Below are positions 19,781-27,914 of a DNA stretch of 64,000 nt, one piece after another. The first letter of the stretch is position 1. Each line of letters begins with the position of its first letter. Below the pieces are notes generated by a model. The model saw nothing but the letters and a program-made list of their open reading frames with translations. It did no database searches and was not told the origin of the DNA. Source of the DNA: Candidatus Gastranaerophilales bacterium (GTDB taxonomy: Bacteria > Cyanobacteriota > Vampirovibrionia > Gastranaerophilales > Gastranaerophilaceae); assembly GCA_944325735.1 (NCBI GenBank), contig CALVBI010000001.1, forward strand, positions 62,001 through 126,000. The letters are read 5' to 3'. Position numbers and translations under genes: made by a program.

Positions 19781-19844
19781 AATGCCTCTCCTTATACCTA
19801 TAGAATAAGACTATTATGAATGTTTTTCTATAATATGTCAAGAC

Positions 19845-20123
19845 CTAGCCTTGCTTGAAAGTAACACCTTTAGTACCTTTAGGATACTCCCAACCTAAGG
19901 AAGCACTCTCACATGCTATCCTGCAAGCTCCGCATTCTAAGCAATTTTCATAATTCACAATTAATTTTTGCATATTTTCATCCCACTCATAAACTCCTGC
20001 AGGACAAATTGTTGTACATATTTTAGACTTACAAACTCGACAACATTCTTGTACAGGTTGCAAATGTGATTTTGTATCTGGTGTATATTTTACGGTATAT
20101 AATTTATCTTCTAAATCACTCAT
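19845..20123 (-). CDS. fixX: Ferredoxin-like protein, FixX family
   Basis: Small iron-sulfur protein that pairs with FixC in electron transfer from an electron-transfer flavoprotein to quinone or ferredoxin. 92 residues with two cysteine sets, ECCRVCKSKICTTICPAG and CLECGACRIAC, and the FixX-type ending GWEYPKGTKGVTFK. I chose the ATG at 20123, which overlaps the fixC stop in ATGA; an in-frame ATG at 20141 is possible. Directly follows fixC. Confidence 0.88.
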   Translation of the reverse strand: MSDLEDKLYTVKYTPDTKSHLQPVQECCRVCKSKICTTICPAGVYEWDENMQKLIVNYENCLECGACRIACESASLGWEYPKGTKGVTFKQG

Positions 20124-21427
20124 TTTATCAAAATACTCCATAATAATTTAACAGCAGTCCAAAAATCTTTGAATAAATCCGATATTTTTCTATCTGTGAA
20201 AATACTTTTTATAAACTTATGATATTTCTCTCTTTTTGGAACGCTGTCAACTGACGTAAACATTTCAAAGAAAGAATTAATTTTCTTAGGATAATAACCT
20301 AAAAATTCCTCAACTCTTTCTTGAATTCCACCCATTAAATCTTGGTAAGTTCTCAAATCTTTAATAATAAAAGAATTTTCCAATTCTTCCTGATAATGAG
20401 AAAGAGCTGTTTCTGAAAAATCCTGTTTACCTAAAGCGATTACTGCAGTTTCACCTGCAAGTTTTCCTGAAATCATCGCTAAATTTGTACCTTCCCAATG
20501 CATATTATTAACAAACATAGCAGCGTCACCACATACCATAACCCCTGCACCAAATAGTAACGGAACTTTTTTATATCCGCCCTCAGGTATTAAATGAGCA
20601 GAATATTCCATCAATTCACCATCTTTTATCAAAGGTGCAATTTCTGGGTGAGATTTCAATTTATCTAACAGATCATAAGGTCTTATACTTTTTTCAATAA
20701 GCTCACTTAAAGTAACACCTAAGCCTATACTTACTGAATTTTTGTTTGTATACAAAAATCCCAAACCTAACATTCCAAGCATAGGTCCGCCAAAGATTTC
20801 ATAAATACAACCCTCATCATCATTTACATGAAATCTTTCATTTATAACTTCTTGAGGAAGTTTTATAACCTCTTTTACGCTCAACGCAACATCTTCAGGG
20901 GACAAATCTCCTCGAAGTCCAATTTGTTTTGCTAATAATGAATTTACACCGTCAGCTAAAACCACTATATCGGAATAATATTCTTCCAATTCAGTTCTCA
21001 CACCTTTTACAAAACCGTCTTGGACTATCAATTCTCTAACCACAGTTTCTTCTACTAAAATAACACCAGCTTTTTTAGCCTCATCAGCCATCCAACGATC
21101 AAATTTCCCCCTGATAACAGTGTAGCTAACAGGATTTTCATGTCGTTTTTTATAAGAGATAACTGTTGCATCTTCTTCGCCTAACAATGCATATTTATGT
21201 TCAATATTTTTTCTTTCTAAAGGCGCATTCTCTTCAAAATCAGGAAAAATTTCACGTGTAGGCTGAGCATAAATTGCACCACCAAAAACATTTTTACTAC
21301 CTGAGAATTTTCCTCTTTCTATTAGAATAACTTGTTTCCCTGCTCTTGCAAGTGTAATAGCACAAGAAATACCAGCAGGACCTCCACCTACAACTATAAC
21401 CTCTGTTTTATTTTCTTGATTTTCCAT
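20120..21427 (-). CDS. fixC: FixC-type FAD-dependent electron-transfer-flavoprotein dehydrogenase
   Basis: Flavoprotein of the ETF-quinone oxidoreductase / FixC family. 435 residues: N-terminal Rossmann fold VIVVGGGPAGISCAITLARAGKQVILIERG, SKNVFGGAIYAQPTREIFPDF typical of FixC, the second FAD motif GAGVMVCGDAAMFVNN, and a C-terminal helical part. In FixABCX systems FixAB (ETF) bifurcates electrons from NADH. No fixA or fixB is in this window, so the ETF must be encoded elsewhere or the pair has another donor. Coupled to fixX by a 4-base overlap. Confidence 0.9.
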   Translation of the reverse strand: MENQENKTEVIVVGGGPAGISCAITLARAGKQVILIERGKFSGSKNVFGGAIYAQPTREIFPDFEENAPLERKNIEHKYALLGEEDATVISYKKRHENPVSYTVIRGKFDRWMADEAKKAGVILVEETVVRELIVQDGFVKGVRTELEEYYSDIVVLADGVNSLLAKQIGLRGDLSPEDVALSVKEVIKLPQEVINERFHVNDDEGCIYEIFGGPMLGMLGLGFLYTNKNSVSIGLGVTLSELIEKSIRPYDLLDKLKSHPEIAPLIKDGELMEYSAHLIPEGGYKKVPLLFGAGVMVCGDAAMFVNNMHWEGTNLAMISGKLAGETAVIALGKQDFSETALSHYQEELENSFIIKDLRTYQDLMGGIQERVEEFLGYYPKKINSFFEMFTSVDSVPKREKYHKFIKSIFTDRKISDLFKDFWTAVKLLWSILIK

Positions 21428-21502
21428 AATCGCCCCGATAATATAAATAAACTATACAATCAAAACTATACATCAAATTTTATTCATTGTAAAATAGTTA
21501 AT

Positions 21503-22018
21503 ATGATAATTACAGCAGGCAAATTTAAAGGACAAAAAGTAATTGCTCCTGATGAAAATATTACAAGACCTACATTATCAAAAGTTAGAATGAGTATTTT
21601 TAATACACTCCAAGCATTAATTGATTTTGACGGAAGCTCATTTCTTGATATGTATGCAGGTTCTGGCATTATGGGATTAGAAGCTCTTTCAAGAGGGTTT
21701 TCAAATGTCTGTGCAATAGAAAAAAATCCTAAAGCTGCTAAAATTATCAAAAATAATTTCCTTAAATTCACCCCTAAACCTGAATTAATAATAGGTGATA
21801 GTTTAAAAATTGCACCTAAATTAGAAAATAAATTTGATGTAATCTATATTGATCCGCCTTATTTTTCAGGCATCTATGAAAACAGTCTGGGAGCTATCAA
21901 AAACATATCTTCAAATATTGTAATCTTAGAACATGTCACAGATGTTGATTTTTCTAATTTTGAATTAATCAAACAAAAAAAGTACGGAGATAAATTAATA
22001 ACATTTTTGAGAAAATAA
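21503..22018 (+). CDS. rsmD: 16S rRNA (guanine966-N2)-methyltransferase RsmD
   Basis: SAM-dependent methyltransferase that modifies G966 of 16S rRNA. 171 residues: start IITAGKFKGQKVIAPDE, TRPTLSKVRMSIFNTL, SAM motif FLDMYAGSGIMGLEALSRG, and the catalytic DPPY (DVIYIDPPYFSG). I chose the ATG at 21503: the upstream in-frame stretch overlaps fixC and has no match. A TAAAAT at 21490-21495 ends 7 bases before the ATG, again suggesting a leaderless message. Confidence 0.93.
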   Translation: MIITAGKFKGQKVIAPDENITRPTLSKVRMSIFNTLQALIDFDGSSFLDMYAGSGIMGLEALSRGFSNVCAIEKNPKAAKIIKNNFLKFTPKPELIIGDSLKIAPKLENKFDVIYIDPPYFSGIYENSLGAIKNISSNIVILEHVTDVDFSNFELIKQKKYGDKLITFLRK

Positions 22019-22055
22019 AAAAACAGAGCCGATAATAATCGACTCTGCCTTTTTA
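22018..22055. terminator. Bidirectional terminator between rsmD and HU gene
   Basis: CAGAG-C-CGAT (22024-22033) pairs with ATCG-A-CTCTG (22038-22047), one mismatch. A T-run follows on each strand (seven T on the minus side). Confidence 0.85.
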
Positions 22056-22069
22056 TTTATAATTCAAAC

Positions 22070-22342
22070 TTATTTTACTAATTCTTTGAATTTTTTACCA
22101 GCTGAGAAAGCAGGAACTGTTTTAGCAGCAATTTTCAAAGGAGCACCAGTTTGTGGGTTTCTACCAGTTCTAGCAGCTCTTTTACGTGGTTCGAATGTAC
22201 CGAAGCCAACTAATGTAACTTTTTTACCTTTTGAAACAGTTTTTTCAATAGTTTCTAATGTAGCTGCAATAATGTCAGCTGTAGCTTTTTGAGAAACTTT
22301 TGCTTTCTTAGATACTTCTTTTACTAATTCTTCTTTGTTCAT
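22070..22342 (-). CDS. hup: HU-family DNA-binding protein
   Basis: Nucleoid protein that binds and bends DNA as a dimer. 90 residues, exact family length. N-terminal dimerisation helices MNKEELVKEVSKKAKVS, the core VTLVGFGTFEPRKRAARTGRNP with the proline-tipped DNA-binding arms, and the ending PAFSAGKKFKELV. RBS AAAGGAGG is near-perfect. Transcribed from a good promoter about 80 bases upstream, leaving a leader of roughly 70 bases. Confidence 0.97.
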   Translation of the reverse strand: MNKEELVKEVSKKAKVSQKATADIIAATLETIEKTVSKGKKVTLVGFGTFEPRKRAARTGRNPQTGAPLKIAAKTVPAFSAGKKFKELVK

Positions 22343-22422
22343 TATGAACCTCCTTTTACCTTGTGCATACAGTAATAGACCATTTACTCTCTCTTATGCA
22401 TGCTCTTGTCTCGACAAAAATT

Positions 22423-22450
22423 ATTATACCATTTTATTTGAATTTGGCAA
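22423..22450 (-). promoter_or_regulatory. Promoter of the HU gene
   Basis: On the minus strand TTGCCA (22450-22445), 16-base spacer, TATAAT (22428-22423) preceded by TGG. The predicted leader contains a small palindrome TTGTC-GA-GACAA-like near 22415. Confidence 0.7.
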
Positions 22451-22490
22451 GTGTTTTTCAAAAAAAATATATATGAATTTAAAACATACA

Positions 22491-22517
22491 TTGCCTTTCG
22501 GGGTTACGAGAAGGCAA
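22491..22517. other. Hairpin after the SpoIID-domain gene
   Basis: TTGCCTT-TCG (22491-22500) faces CGA-G-AAGGCAA (22507-22517) with one bulged base. On the minus strand the T-run comes before rather than after the stem, so it is not a classic terminator. It may mark the 3' end of the SpoIID-gene mRNA. Confidence 0.4.
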
Positions 22518-22542
22518 AAACATACTAAAATAAACCGAAACA

Positions 22543-23415
22543 CTAATTATAAGATTTAGAATCAACACGCGCAAATTTAACATCTTTATAAAAATACTGC
22601 AAAATTTGATAAGCATTATAACCTTGATTAGCAAGATTATTAGCACCATGTTGAGACATTCCTACACCATGCCCGTTTTTTTTGACATTATCATCAAAAG
22701 ATGGTACCGATCTTAAATAAGGAAGGCTTGAACCCCAACTGTCAACATTTGTCTGTCCACCTGCTGATGCTGAATAATAAGCATTGATGACTTTCATATT
22801 ATATGTAAGTACAATTCCCTTAGTTTCATCAACCGCATAATTTGTATCAGGAGTTTCTTTCGACGCACCGCCATATGCCTGATCTTCAGGAGTGTCTTTT
22901 AAATCATAACCATATCTTGCCCTTTTTCCTAAATTAGCAAGCGCATAACTTCTAGCAGCTATCGCTTGAGCCTTATGAGCTTCTGTTGCCCAGCTGGAAG
23001 GCATTTCAGATGGTACAACGCCTTTAATATAATCTTCTAACGGAACATTATTAATAACAGTTAGTTTTCCGTTTTTATTTTGAATCATTATAATTCCACG
23101 GTACCATTTTCCTTTTGCACTGACAAAACCAGGACTTAACGGCTTTATTACAATATTATCAGAATTAATTTTATAATAAGTTCCATTATATAAAATAGCC
23201 ATTAGATTATGATAAGGTTTAATTTCATAACCTTTCATAGCATCTAAATCACAAATAGTATGATTAGTATTTGCATCAATAATAGTTCCTTTAACAGAGG
23301 TTCCAATAGCAGAAGCTGTCACTTCAGTTTGTAGTCCTATTTTTATCGCAAAACTCGGGCTTGCAAATACAATGTTAAATAATAAAATTGCAAATAATAA
23401 TACTATCTTTTTCAC
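22543..23415 (-). CDS. SpoIID/LytB-domain protein, secreted
   Basis: Predicted periplasmic peptidoglycan-acting protein; SpoIID domains are lytic transglycosylases that cleave stem-less glycan strands. About 290 residues: signal peptide, then NNVPLEDYIKGVVPSEMPSSW, AHKAQAIAARSYALANLGKR, the substrate-loop block DTPEDQAYGG, YSASAGGQTN and NGHGVGMSQHGANNLANQGY. All SpoIID blocks are present in order, including the Glu in VPSEMP. The start is uncertain: an ATG at 23436 lies upstream of a TATAAT (23427-23422), so I prefer the GTG at 23415, 6 bases past that -10. Confidence 0.88.
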   Translation of the reverse strand: MKKIVLLFAILLFNIVFASPSFAIKIGLQTEVTASAIGTSVKGTIIDANTNHTICDLDAMKGYEIKPYHNLMAILYNGTYYKINSDNIVIKPLSPGFVSAKGKWYRGIIMIQNKNGKLTVINNVPLEDYIKGVVPSEMPSSWATEAHKAQAIAARSYALANLGKRARYGYDLKDTPEDQAYGGASKETPDTNYAVDETKGIVLTYNMKVINAYYSASAGGQTNVDSWGSSLPYLRSVPSFDDNVKKNGHGVGMSQHGANNLANQGYNAYQILQYFYKDVKFARVDSKSYN

Positions 23416-23449
23416 ATAACTATTATAACACATCAATCAATAAAGATGC

Positions 23450-24082
23450 TTAAGCCATTTGATTGATTTTTTTAGGATTTTTCAAATCTAATGAAGCTTT
23501 TACTCTGTCAGAAAAATCTTCCCCAAACTTTTGTCCTACGGCATAAGATCCCATAGAACCACCGACAAATATCAGGCCTTTAACAACTGCCCCGACTTTT
23601 CCTCCCAATTTATGTTTCTCAACATATTCAAATACAGGTTTCATCATCTTTTTATCAGCTAAACTTTTCATTCCTGATTTAAATTCTTTAGAATTTGCAA
23701 CCTTATCATAATATAATTTTATTAGTCCTTCACCTGTAAACATTGTAGTTAAAGCAGCAGCCTCTGTAATACCTGTACCAACTTTATCTTCTGCCATAGC
23801 TGTTTTTATAACACTTGATGCACAAATTAAAGGATTTACATTATCTATCGCAAATTTTGTAACTTTTCCGGCATATTCAAAAGCCTTATTTTGTTTTGCT
23901 AAATCAGAAAATACACTCAAAGTACTTCTTGCAGCATTAGCAGCTAAACCATCATACTTTGCTACTTCTTGAACAAGTCCTGCAGTCTGACCTAAAGTCA
24001 CAGCACCTCGACCAATATCACCGTTTTTGGTTTTATCGGCATTTCTATATGCAAATATTCCTGATGCTACTGCACTGAACAC
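23450..24082 (-). CDS. Hypothetical protein, 210 aa, Ala/Gly-rich
   Basis: Not recognised. GTG start at 24082 preceded by AAAAAGGTGA. Mostly small and hydrophobic residues in amphipathic helices (TLGQTAGLVQEVAKYDGLAA; LICASSVIKTAMAED; VVKGLIFVGGSMGSYAVGQKFG). The last could be a membrane-associated helix, but no segment is a clear transmembrane span and there is no signal peptide. Lies 34 bases upstream of the SpoIID gene on the same strand. Confidence 0.65.
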   Translation of the reverse strand: MFSAVASGIFAYRNADKTKNGDIGRGAVTLGQTAGLVQEVAKYDGLAANAARSTLSVFSDLAKQNKAFEYAGKVTKFAIDNVNPLICASSVIKTAMAEDKVGTGITEAAALTTMFTGEGLIKLYYDKVANSKEFKSGMKSLADKKMMKPVFEYVEKHKLGGKVGAVVKGLIFVGGSMGSYAVGQKFGEDFSDRVKASLDLKNPKKINQMA

Positions 24083-24185
24083 AATAATTCACCTTTTTAC
24101 TACACTACATGTATATAAAGTATTTTTATTTATTAAAATTGCATCATTTAAAAAGGAATTTTACATTTGTAACAATAATTATTTA

Positions 24186-25072
24186 CTAGTCATCTTTGCA
24201 AGAATGAGCTTTATTCCAACCAAGTTTTTCAGGGCAATAAAAATAATCCATATTTTCATTAGTCAAAACCCACGCTGTACAGGCTTTCCCTAATCTCCCA
24301 GAAGGAACATCCCACCTGCAATCTCTAGGGAATTGAGCTTGATTTCCATTTGTAATACGTGTATTCCCCTCTGGCCATAAATACTGTCCTAAAGAAGATT
24401 CTGATGTTAAATAAAAATTAAAAATATCATACCCCCATTCATTCTTACCTCGCTTTCCATTTATATCTACCACCAAACCACCACCATCAGCAGCACAAAG
24501 TTTATAAGGATAATACCATTCAGCGTAACAACCTGGTCTGTTTACAGATACATACCAAACTGTTCCATCAGTCAAAAATAAACTTATATAACCTTTAAAA
24601 GGACTGTTTTCATACGCACAATACTTATCAGAGGAACTACCTGGATACGCTGCATTGCAAGTTCTTGTTACATTTAAATATGGCTTTACATTCTTCACAA
24701 AAATTTCTGTAGCTTCTTGAGTAGTCATATCAGGATTAAACCAAACATCAGGTGTTCCAGATTCCGCAACTGCAGAAATTAAAGCTTGACGCATTATGCT
24801 TGTTTGTTTTTTTAGCTGTGTTACAATTACCTTTTCCTGATATTTCCGAATCATTGGAGCAACCGTCAACATAGCAACAACAGAAATAATCCCAAGAGTG
24901 ATAAGAACCTCTGCTAAAGTAAATGCTGCTTTCGATAAAATTTTATATATAGGGGAAAAGTCAAATTCAACATCACTAAAATCTTTAAATGCTCGTTTTA
25001 AGCTGTAAGTGCCCCCCCCCCGACGGGATTTTTTACTAGCTTTTTAAACTCTTCAAACATACATCTATTCAT
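24186..25072 (-). CDS. Type IV pilin-like gene interrupted by a G10 tract (probably phase-variable)
   Basis: From ATG 25072 the minus strand encodes MNRCMFEEFKKLVKNPV, then ten G (25021-25012). With ten G the frame meets a stop four codons past the tract (ALTA-stop). With 8 or 11 G it continues through GTYSLKRAFKDFSDVEFDF and SPIYKILSKA into the pilin signature AFTLAEVLITLGIISVV, then a 228-residue globular domain rich in aromatic residues and cysteines that ends at 24186. No ATG, GTG or TTG lies in frame between the tract and the pilin signature, so the ten-G state should be off. Residue -1 of the cleavage site is Ala rather than Gly. A TATAAT lies at 25101-25096. It resembles the gene at 49588. 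Confidence 0.8.
25012..25021. repeat. Homopolymer C10 (G10 on coding strand)
   Basis: Ten consecutive C on the plus strand inside the 5' coding part of the pilin-like gene. Runs this long are prone to slipped-strand length change; the reading frame depends on its length. Confidence 0.95.
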
Positions 25073-25148
25073 ACACCAAGTTTAACATATTGGAAATTAT
25101 ATTTCAACAAAAATTACTTTTGAACTTTTAACTTTATTTTTCGTTATA

Positions 25149-25176
25149 TTGATAATACAAAAAAAACTGTTATAAT
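25149..25176 (+). promoter_or_regulatory. Promoter, leaderless type, for gene at 25184
   Basis: TTGATA (25149-25154), 16-base spacer, TATAAT (25171-25176), then 7 bases to the ATG at 25184 with no ribosome site. Confidence 0.65.
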
Positions 25177-25183
25177 ATTAATT

Positions 25184-25768
25184 ATGAAAAAAATACTGAT
25201 ATTATTTGGATTATTATTAATAACTCCTTGTGTCAATTCAGCAGAAATCCCTAATATACAATTAGAAATGCGGGATTATAGTGAAATAACAATCCCACAA
25301 GGCACATTTATTCCTGTTATGAATACACAGGAAATATCTACACAGACTTGTTCTGAGGGGTATAAAGTAAAATTTATTGCAACAAATGATTTGTATATGC
25401 ACGATACAAATATAATTCCAAAAGATACAGAATTTTACGGTTACATAGAAAAAATAAACGCACCAGTTATTGGCACAAATGCCGCAATGAAAATCAGAAT
25501 AAGCAAAATGATATATTCAGATGGATATGAAACCCCTATAAAAGGCTATTTATATACATCCAATAACAACCTATTTGGTGGAGAAATATCAGAACCTGTA
25601 AAATATGAAAAAATGGCACAAAGGCAACAAAGAGTAAAAAGGACTACAATACAATTACGTCCTTCTTACGAAAGAAAAATGGGAAATCATACTGTAATCC
25701 CAACAGGTTCAAATGAAATAATAATTTTGACAGCTCCAGCTATAGTAACTCATACTGTTACAAATTGA
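25184..25768 (+). CDS. Hypothetical secreted protein, 194 aa
   Basis: Signal peptide (about 1-19, ending VNSA). The mature part has a strand-rich pattern: EITIPQGTFIPVMNTQEIST, NIIPKDTEFYGYIEKI, AAMKIRISKMIYSDGYETPIKGYLY. This 'tunable pore/entry value' layout resembles the beta domain of VirB10/TrbI-like proteins and of the next gene, though much weaker. The C-terminus (NEIIILTAPAIVTH) mirrors the ending of the neighbour (SAIELILTQPITV). Probably a diverged paralog of the next gene; function unknown. Confidence 0.7.
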   Translation: MKKILILFGLLLITPCVNSAEIPNIQLEMRDYSEITIPQGTFIPVMNTQEISTQTCSEGYKVKFIATNDLYMHDTNIIPKDTEFYGYIEKINAPVIGTNAAMKIRISKMIYSDGYETPIKGYLYTSNNNLFGGEISEPVKYEKMAQRQQRVKRTTIQLRPSYERKMGNHTVIPTGSNEIIILTAPAIVTHTVTN

Positions 25769-25827
25769 CTTAATATAGGTTATAAATTAAAATAGTAAGA
25801 ATATTAAAATAAGAAGAAAGGTAAATT

Positions 25828-26574
25828 ATGAAAAAAACATTTGGATTATTTATGACAACTGCATTGCTTTTATCAACAAGCATATCTTATGCAGCACCAA
25901 ACTTTGGTTATAGCCAAAATAACCCAGCACCTTTATATCAACAGAATTATTACCCAACTCAAACATTAAGCGGAAATCAAACTTTAAAAGGTAGTGTAGT
26001 TACAGTACCTGCAGGTCAAAGTATTCCTGCAGTAGTCACAACTCCATTAAATTCTGCAAATTTAACTCTTGGGCAAAATGTAACATTAGCACTAGGCTCA
26101 GATTTTTACTATAACGGTAATTTAATTGCACCGGCTGGTAGTTCAATTACAGGCTCTGTACTTGAAGTTTCAAAAGCAAAACATGGCAGTATGAATGGTA
26201 AATTATTAGTAAGATTTACCCAAATAGTAACTCCATATGGTATTCAAATCCCAATTTCTGCAGTAATAAAAACAAATGATAATACAGGAATTTTAGTCGG
26301 CGGAACCAAAATGGATGTAGCTAAAGATTATGGTAAAGATGTTGCAGTAGGAGCAGGAGCAGGTGCCCTTGCAGGAGTAATCATATCACCACTTGCAGGC
26401 GGTGATATCGGGAAAGGTACAGCACTAGCTACAGCAGTAGGAGCAGGCGGCGGACTTGTAAAGTCAATTTGGGATAAAGGAAACGATGTTGAAATTCCTG
26501 CAAATTCTGCAATAGAATTAATACTTACCCAACCGATTACTGTAAATCCAACAATGTTTAACAACAATTATTAG
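25828..26574 (+). CDS. Secreted protein with a VirB10/TrbI-like beta domain, 248 aa
   Basis: Signal peptide (about 1-22, SISYA). The body has VPAGQSIPAVVTTPLNSANLTLGQNVTLALGSDFYYNGNL-type text (given here only as a pattern), APAGSSITGSVLEVSKAKHG and LLVRFTQIVTPYGIQIPISAVI, which recalls the C-terminal beta-barrel of VirB10/TrbI proteins. A glycine-rich hydrophobic segment (VAVGAGAGALAGVIISPLAGG) follows, then the ending NSAIELILTQPITV. No secretion-system genes are adjacent. It sits just before the tonB operon and may be an envelope scaffold. RBS AGAAAGG. Confidence 0.7.
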   Translation: MKKTFGLFMTTALLLSTSISYAAPNFGYSQNNPAPLYQQNYYPTQTLSGNQTLKGSVVTVPAGQSIPAVVTTPLNSANLTLGQNVTLALGSDFYYNGNLIAPAGSSITGSVLEVSKAKHGSMNGKLLVRFTQIVTPYGIQIPISAVIKTNDNTGILVGGTKMDVAKDYGKDVAVGAGAGALAGVIISPLAGGDIGKGTALATAVGAGGGLVKSIWDKGNDVEIPANSAIELILTQPITVNPTMFNNNY

Positions 26575-26585
26575 TACATCGGGTA

Positions 26586-26617
26586 ATAATTTTATTTTTG
26601 GTTTAAAATAAAATTAT
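26586..26617 (+). promoter_or_regulatory. Perfect 13-base inverted repeat before tonB
   Basis: ATAATTTTATTTT (26586-26598) and AAAATAAAATTAT (26605-26617) pair perfectly around 6 bases. The second arm runs into TATAAT (26615-26620), a likely -10 for tonB. It can serve as an AT-only terminator of the previous gene, as an operator, or both. Confidence 0.5.
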
Positions 26618-26636
26618 AATGCGATTAGATAAAGAT

Positions 26637-26662
26637 AGGGGAGCAATACGGAATAGCCGTAT
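26637..26662 (+). promoter_or_regulatory. Shine-Dalgarno separated from tonB start by a hairpin
   Basis: AGGGGAG (26637-26643), then a hairpin ATACGG-AATAG-CCGTAT (26646-26662), then 11 A-rich bases to the ATG at 26674. The same order with the same ACGG/CCGT core occurs before exbD at 28567. The stem would bring the ribosome site near the start codon, so folding could set translation. Confidence 0.55.
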
Positions 26663-26673
26663 AAAAGAAAATA

Positions 26674-27867
26674 ATGTCACTATTAGGAAAATATACAGAT
26701 AATTTTTTAGAAGAAGATAACTTTGATGAACAATCAAGTTATACAACACCTGCAGTCTTAAAAGATGATGAAGATATTAGCTTAAAAAAATCGATTTTGA
26801 TTTCAGCAATTCTTCACCCGACTGCTATAGGTGTATGGACATTAGTATTGTTAATTCTTTCATTTATGGGAATCACATTCAAAATTTTTGAAAAACCAAA
26901 ACCAAAAGTAAATGATATAGAATTCGTACTTGTAGATAAAGAAGAAACTCCTATAAATAAAAAGACACCATATCGTGCAGATATAAATTCACGAGCAGGG
27001 GGGCATCACGACCCCACAAGAAAGGTATCAATGCCATCACCTGCCCCAGGTGCTCCTCAACAAGCTGCGAAATCAGCACCTGCTAAAGCAGCTCCTAAAA
27101 AACAAGCTGCACCGCAAAATCCTTTACAAAAAATTGTAAAACAAGTAACACAACAGGTACAGCAAGCACCTGCACCTAAAAAGGCAACAAGTCAACCTGC
27201 TCCGGGGCCTAAAGCTCCTCAAGCAGCAAGACCGGCACCACCGACTGCACGACCATCTTTAAAACCGCCAACAACTCCACGCCCAATAGCAAAACCATCA
27301 TCAGCATTCACTGTTCCGGTTCCCAAAGGCGGGACTGGTAGCGGAAGATATTCGACAGGCCCGATTAGCGGATCAGGCACATCTGCTAAAGGCGGTGGAG
27401 GTGGAGGAAGCACTTCTTCAGGAAGTGGCAGATATGCACCTGCTCCATCATTAGCTCCTACAGGAGGTTCAGGCAGTAAACTTGCTAAAGGCGGAGGAGG
27501 AGGCACTGGCGGATATGGAAATCCTGGTCCTGGAAATCCAAACGGCAGACCTGGAATTGATGCAATCAGAGAACCTGATTTCGGTCCATACATGAGAGAA
27601 TTACAAAGACGTATCAAAATGAACTGGGATCCGCCAAAAGGAAATGAAAGCAAACGCGTTGTACTACTATTTAAAATTGCAAAAGACGGAAGATTATTAT
27701 CTTGCAGTGTATTCAAATCTTCAGGACTTCCTGGAGCAGATAAGGCAGCAATAAATGCAGTACAAGCAACAGCACCTTTCAGACCACTTCCAGCGGAATT
27801 CAAAGGATCAAGTATTGATATCCAATTTACATTTGACTACAACGTATTTGGAGCATCAGGATACTAA
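26674..27867 (+). CDS. tonB: TonB-family energy transducer
   Basis: Inner-membrane protein that passes proton-motive force from ExbB/ExbD to outer-membrane receptors. 397 residues: about 45 cytosolic residues, one TM segment (about 50-72, TAIGVWTLVLLILSFMGITF), a long Pro/Ala/Lys then Gly/Ser-rich periplasmic spacer (about 105-290), and a C-terminal TonB domain (YMRELQRRIKMNWDPPKG ... VLLFKIAKDGRLLSCSVFKSSG ... APFRPLPAEF). The long cytosolic N-terminus and the glycine-rich rod are larger than in E. coli TonB. First gene of tonB-exbB-exbD-exbD. Confidence 0.92.
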   Translation: MSLLGKYTDNFLEEDNFDEQSSYTTPAVLKDDEDISLKKSILISAILHPTAIGVWTLVLLILSFMGITFKIFEKPKPKVNDIEFVLVDKEETPINKKTPYRADINSRAGGHHDPTRKVSMPSPAPGAPQQAAKSAPAKAAPKKQAAPQNPLQKIVKQVTQQVQQAPAPKKATSQPAPGPKAPQAARPAPPTARPSLKPPTTPRPIAKPSSAFTVPVPKGGTGSGRYSTGPISGSGTSAKGGGGGGSTSSGSGRYAPAPSLAPTGGSGSKLAKGGGGGTGGYGNPGPGNPNGRPGIDAIREPDFGPYMRELQRRIKMNWDPPKGNESKRVVLLFKIAKDGRLLSCSVFKSSGLPGADKAAINAVQATAPFRPLPAEFKGSSIDIQFTFDYNVFGASGY

Positions 27868-27914
27868 AATAAATAAAAACGTAAATAACATTATGAAAAA
27901 AAGAGGATAAAATT

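Noticed and set aside
27219-27803. 194-codon open frame on the minus strand, Pro/Gly-rich
   Set aside because: It is the antisense of the Gly/Pro-rich spacer of tonB; such low-complexity coding DNA often leaves the opposite strand open. No ribosome site and no sensible domain.
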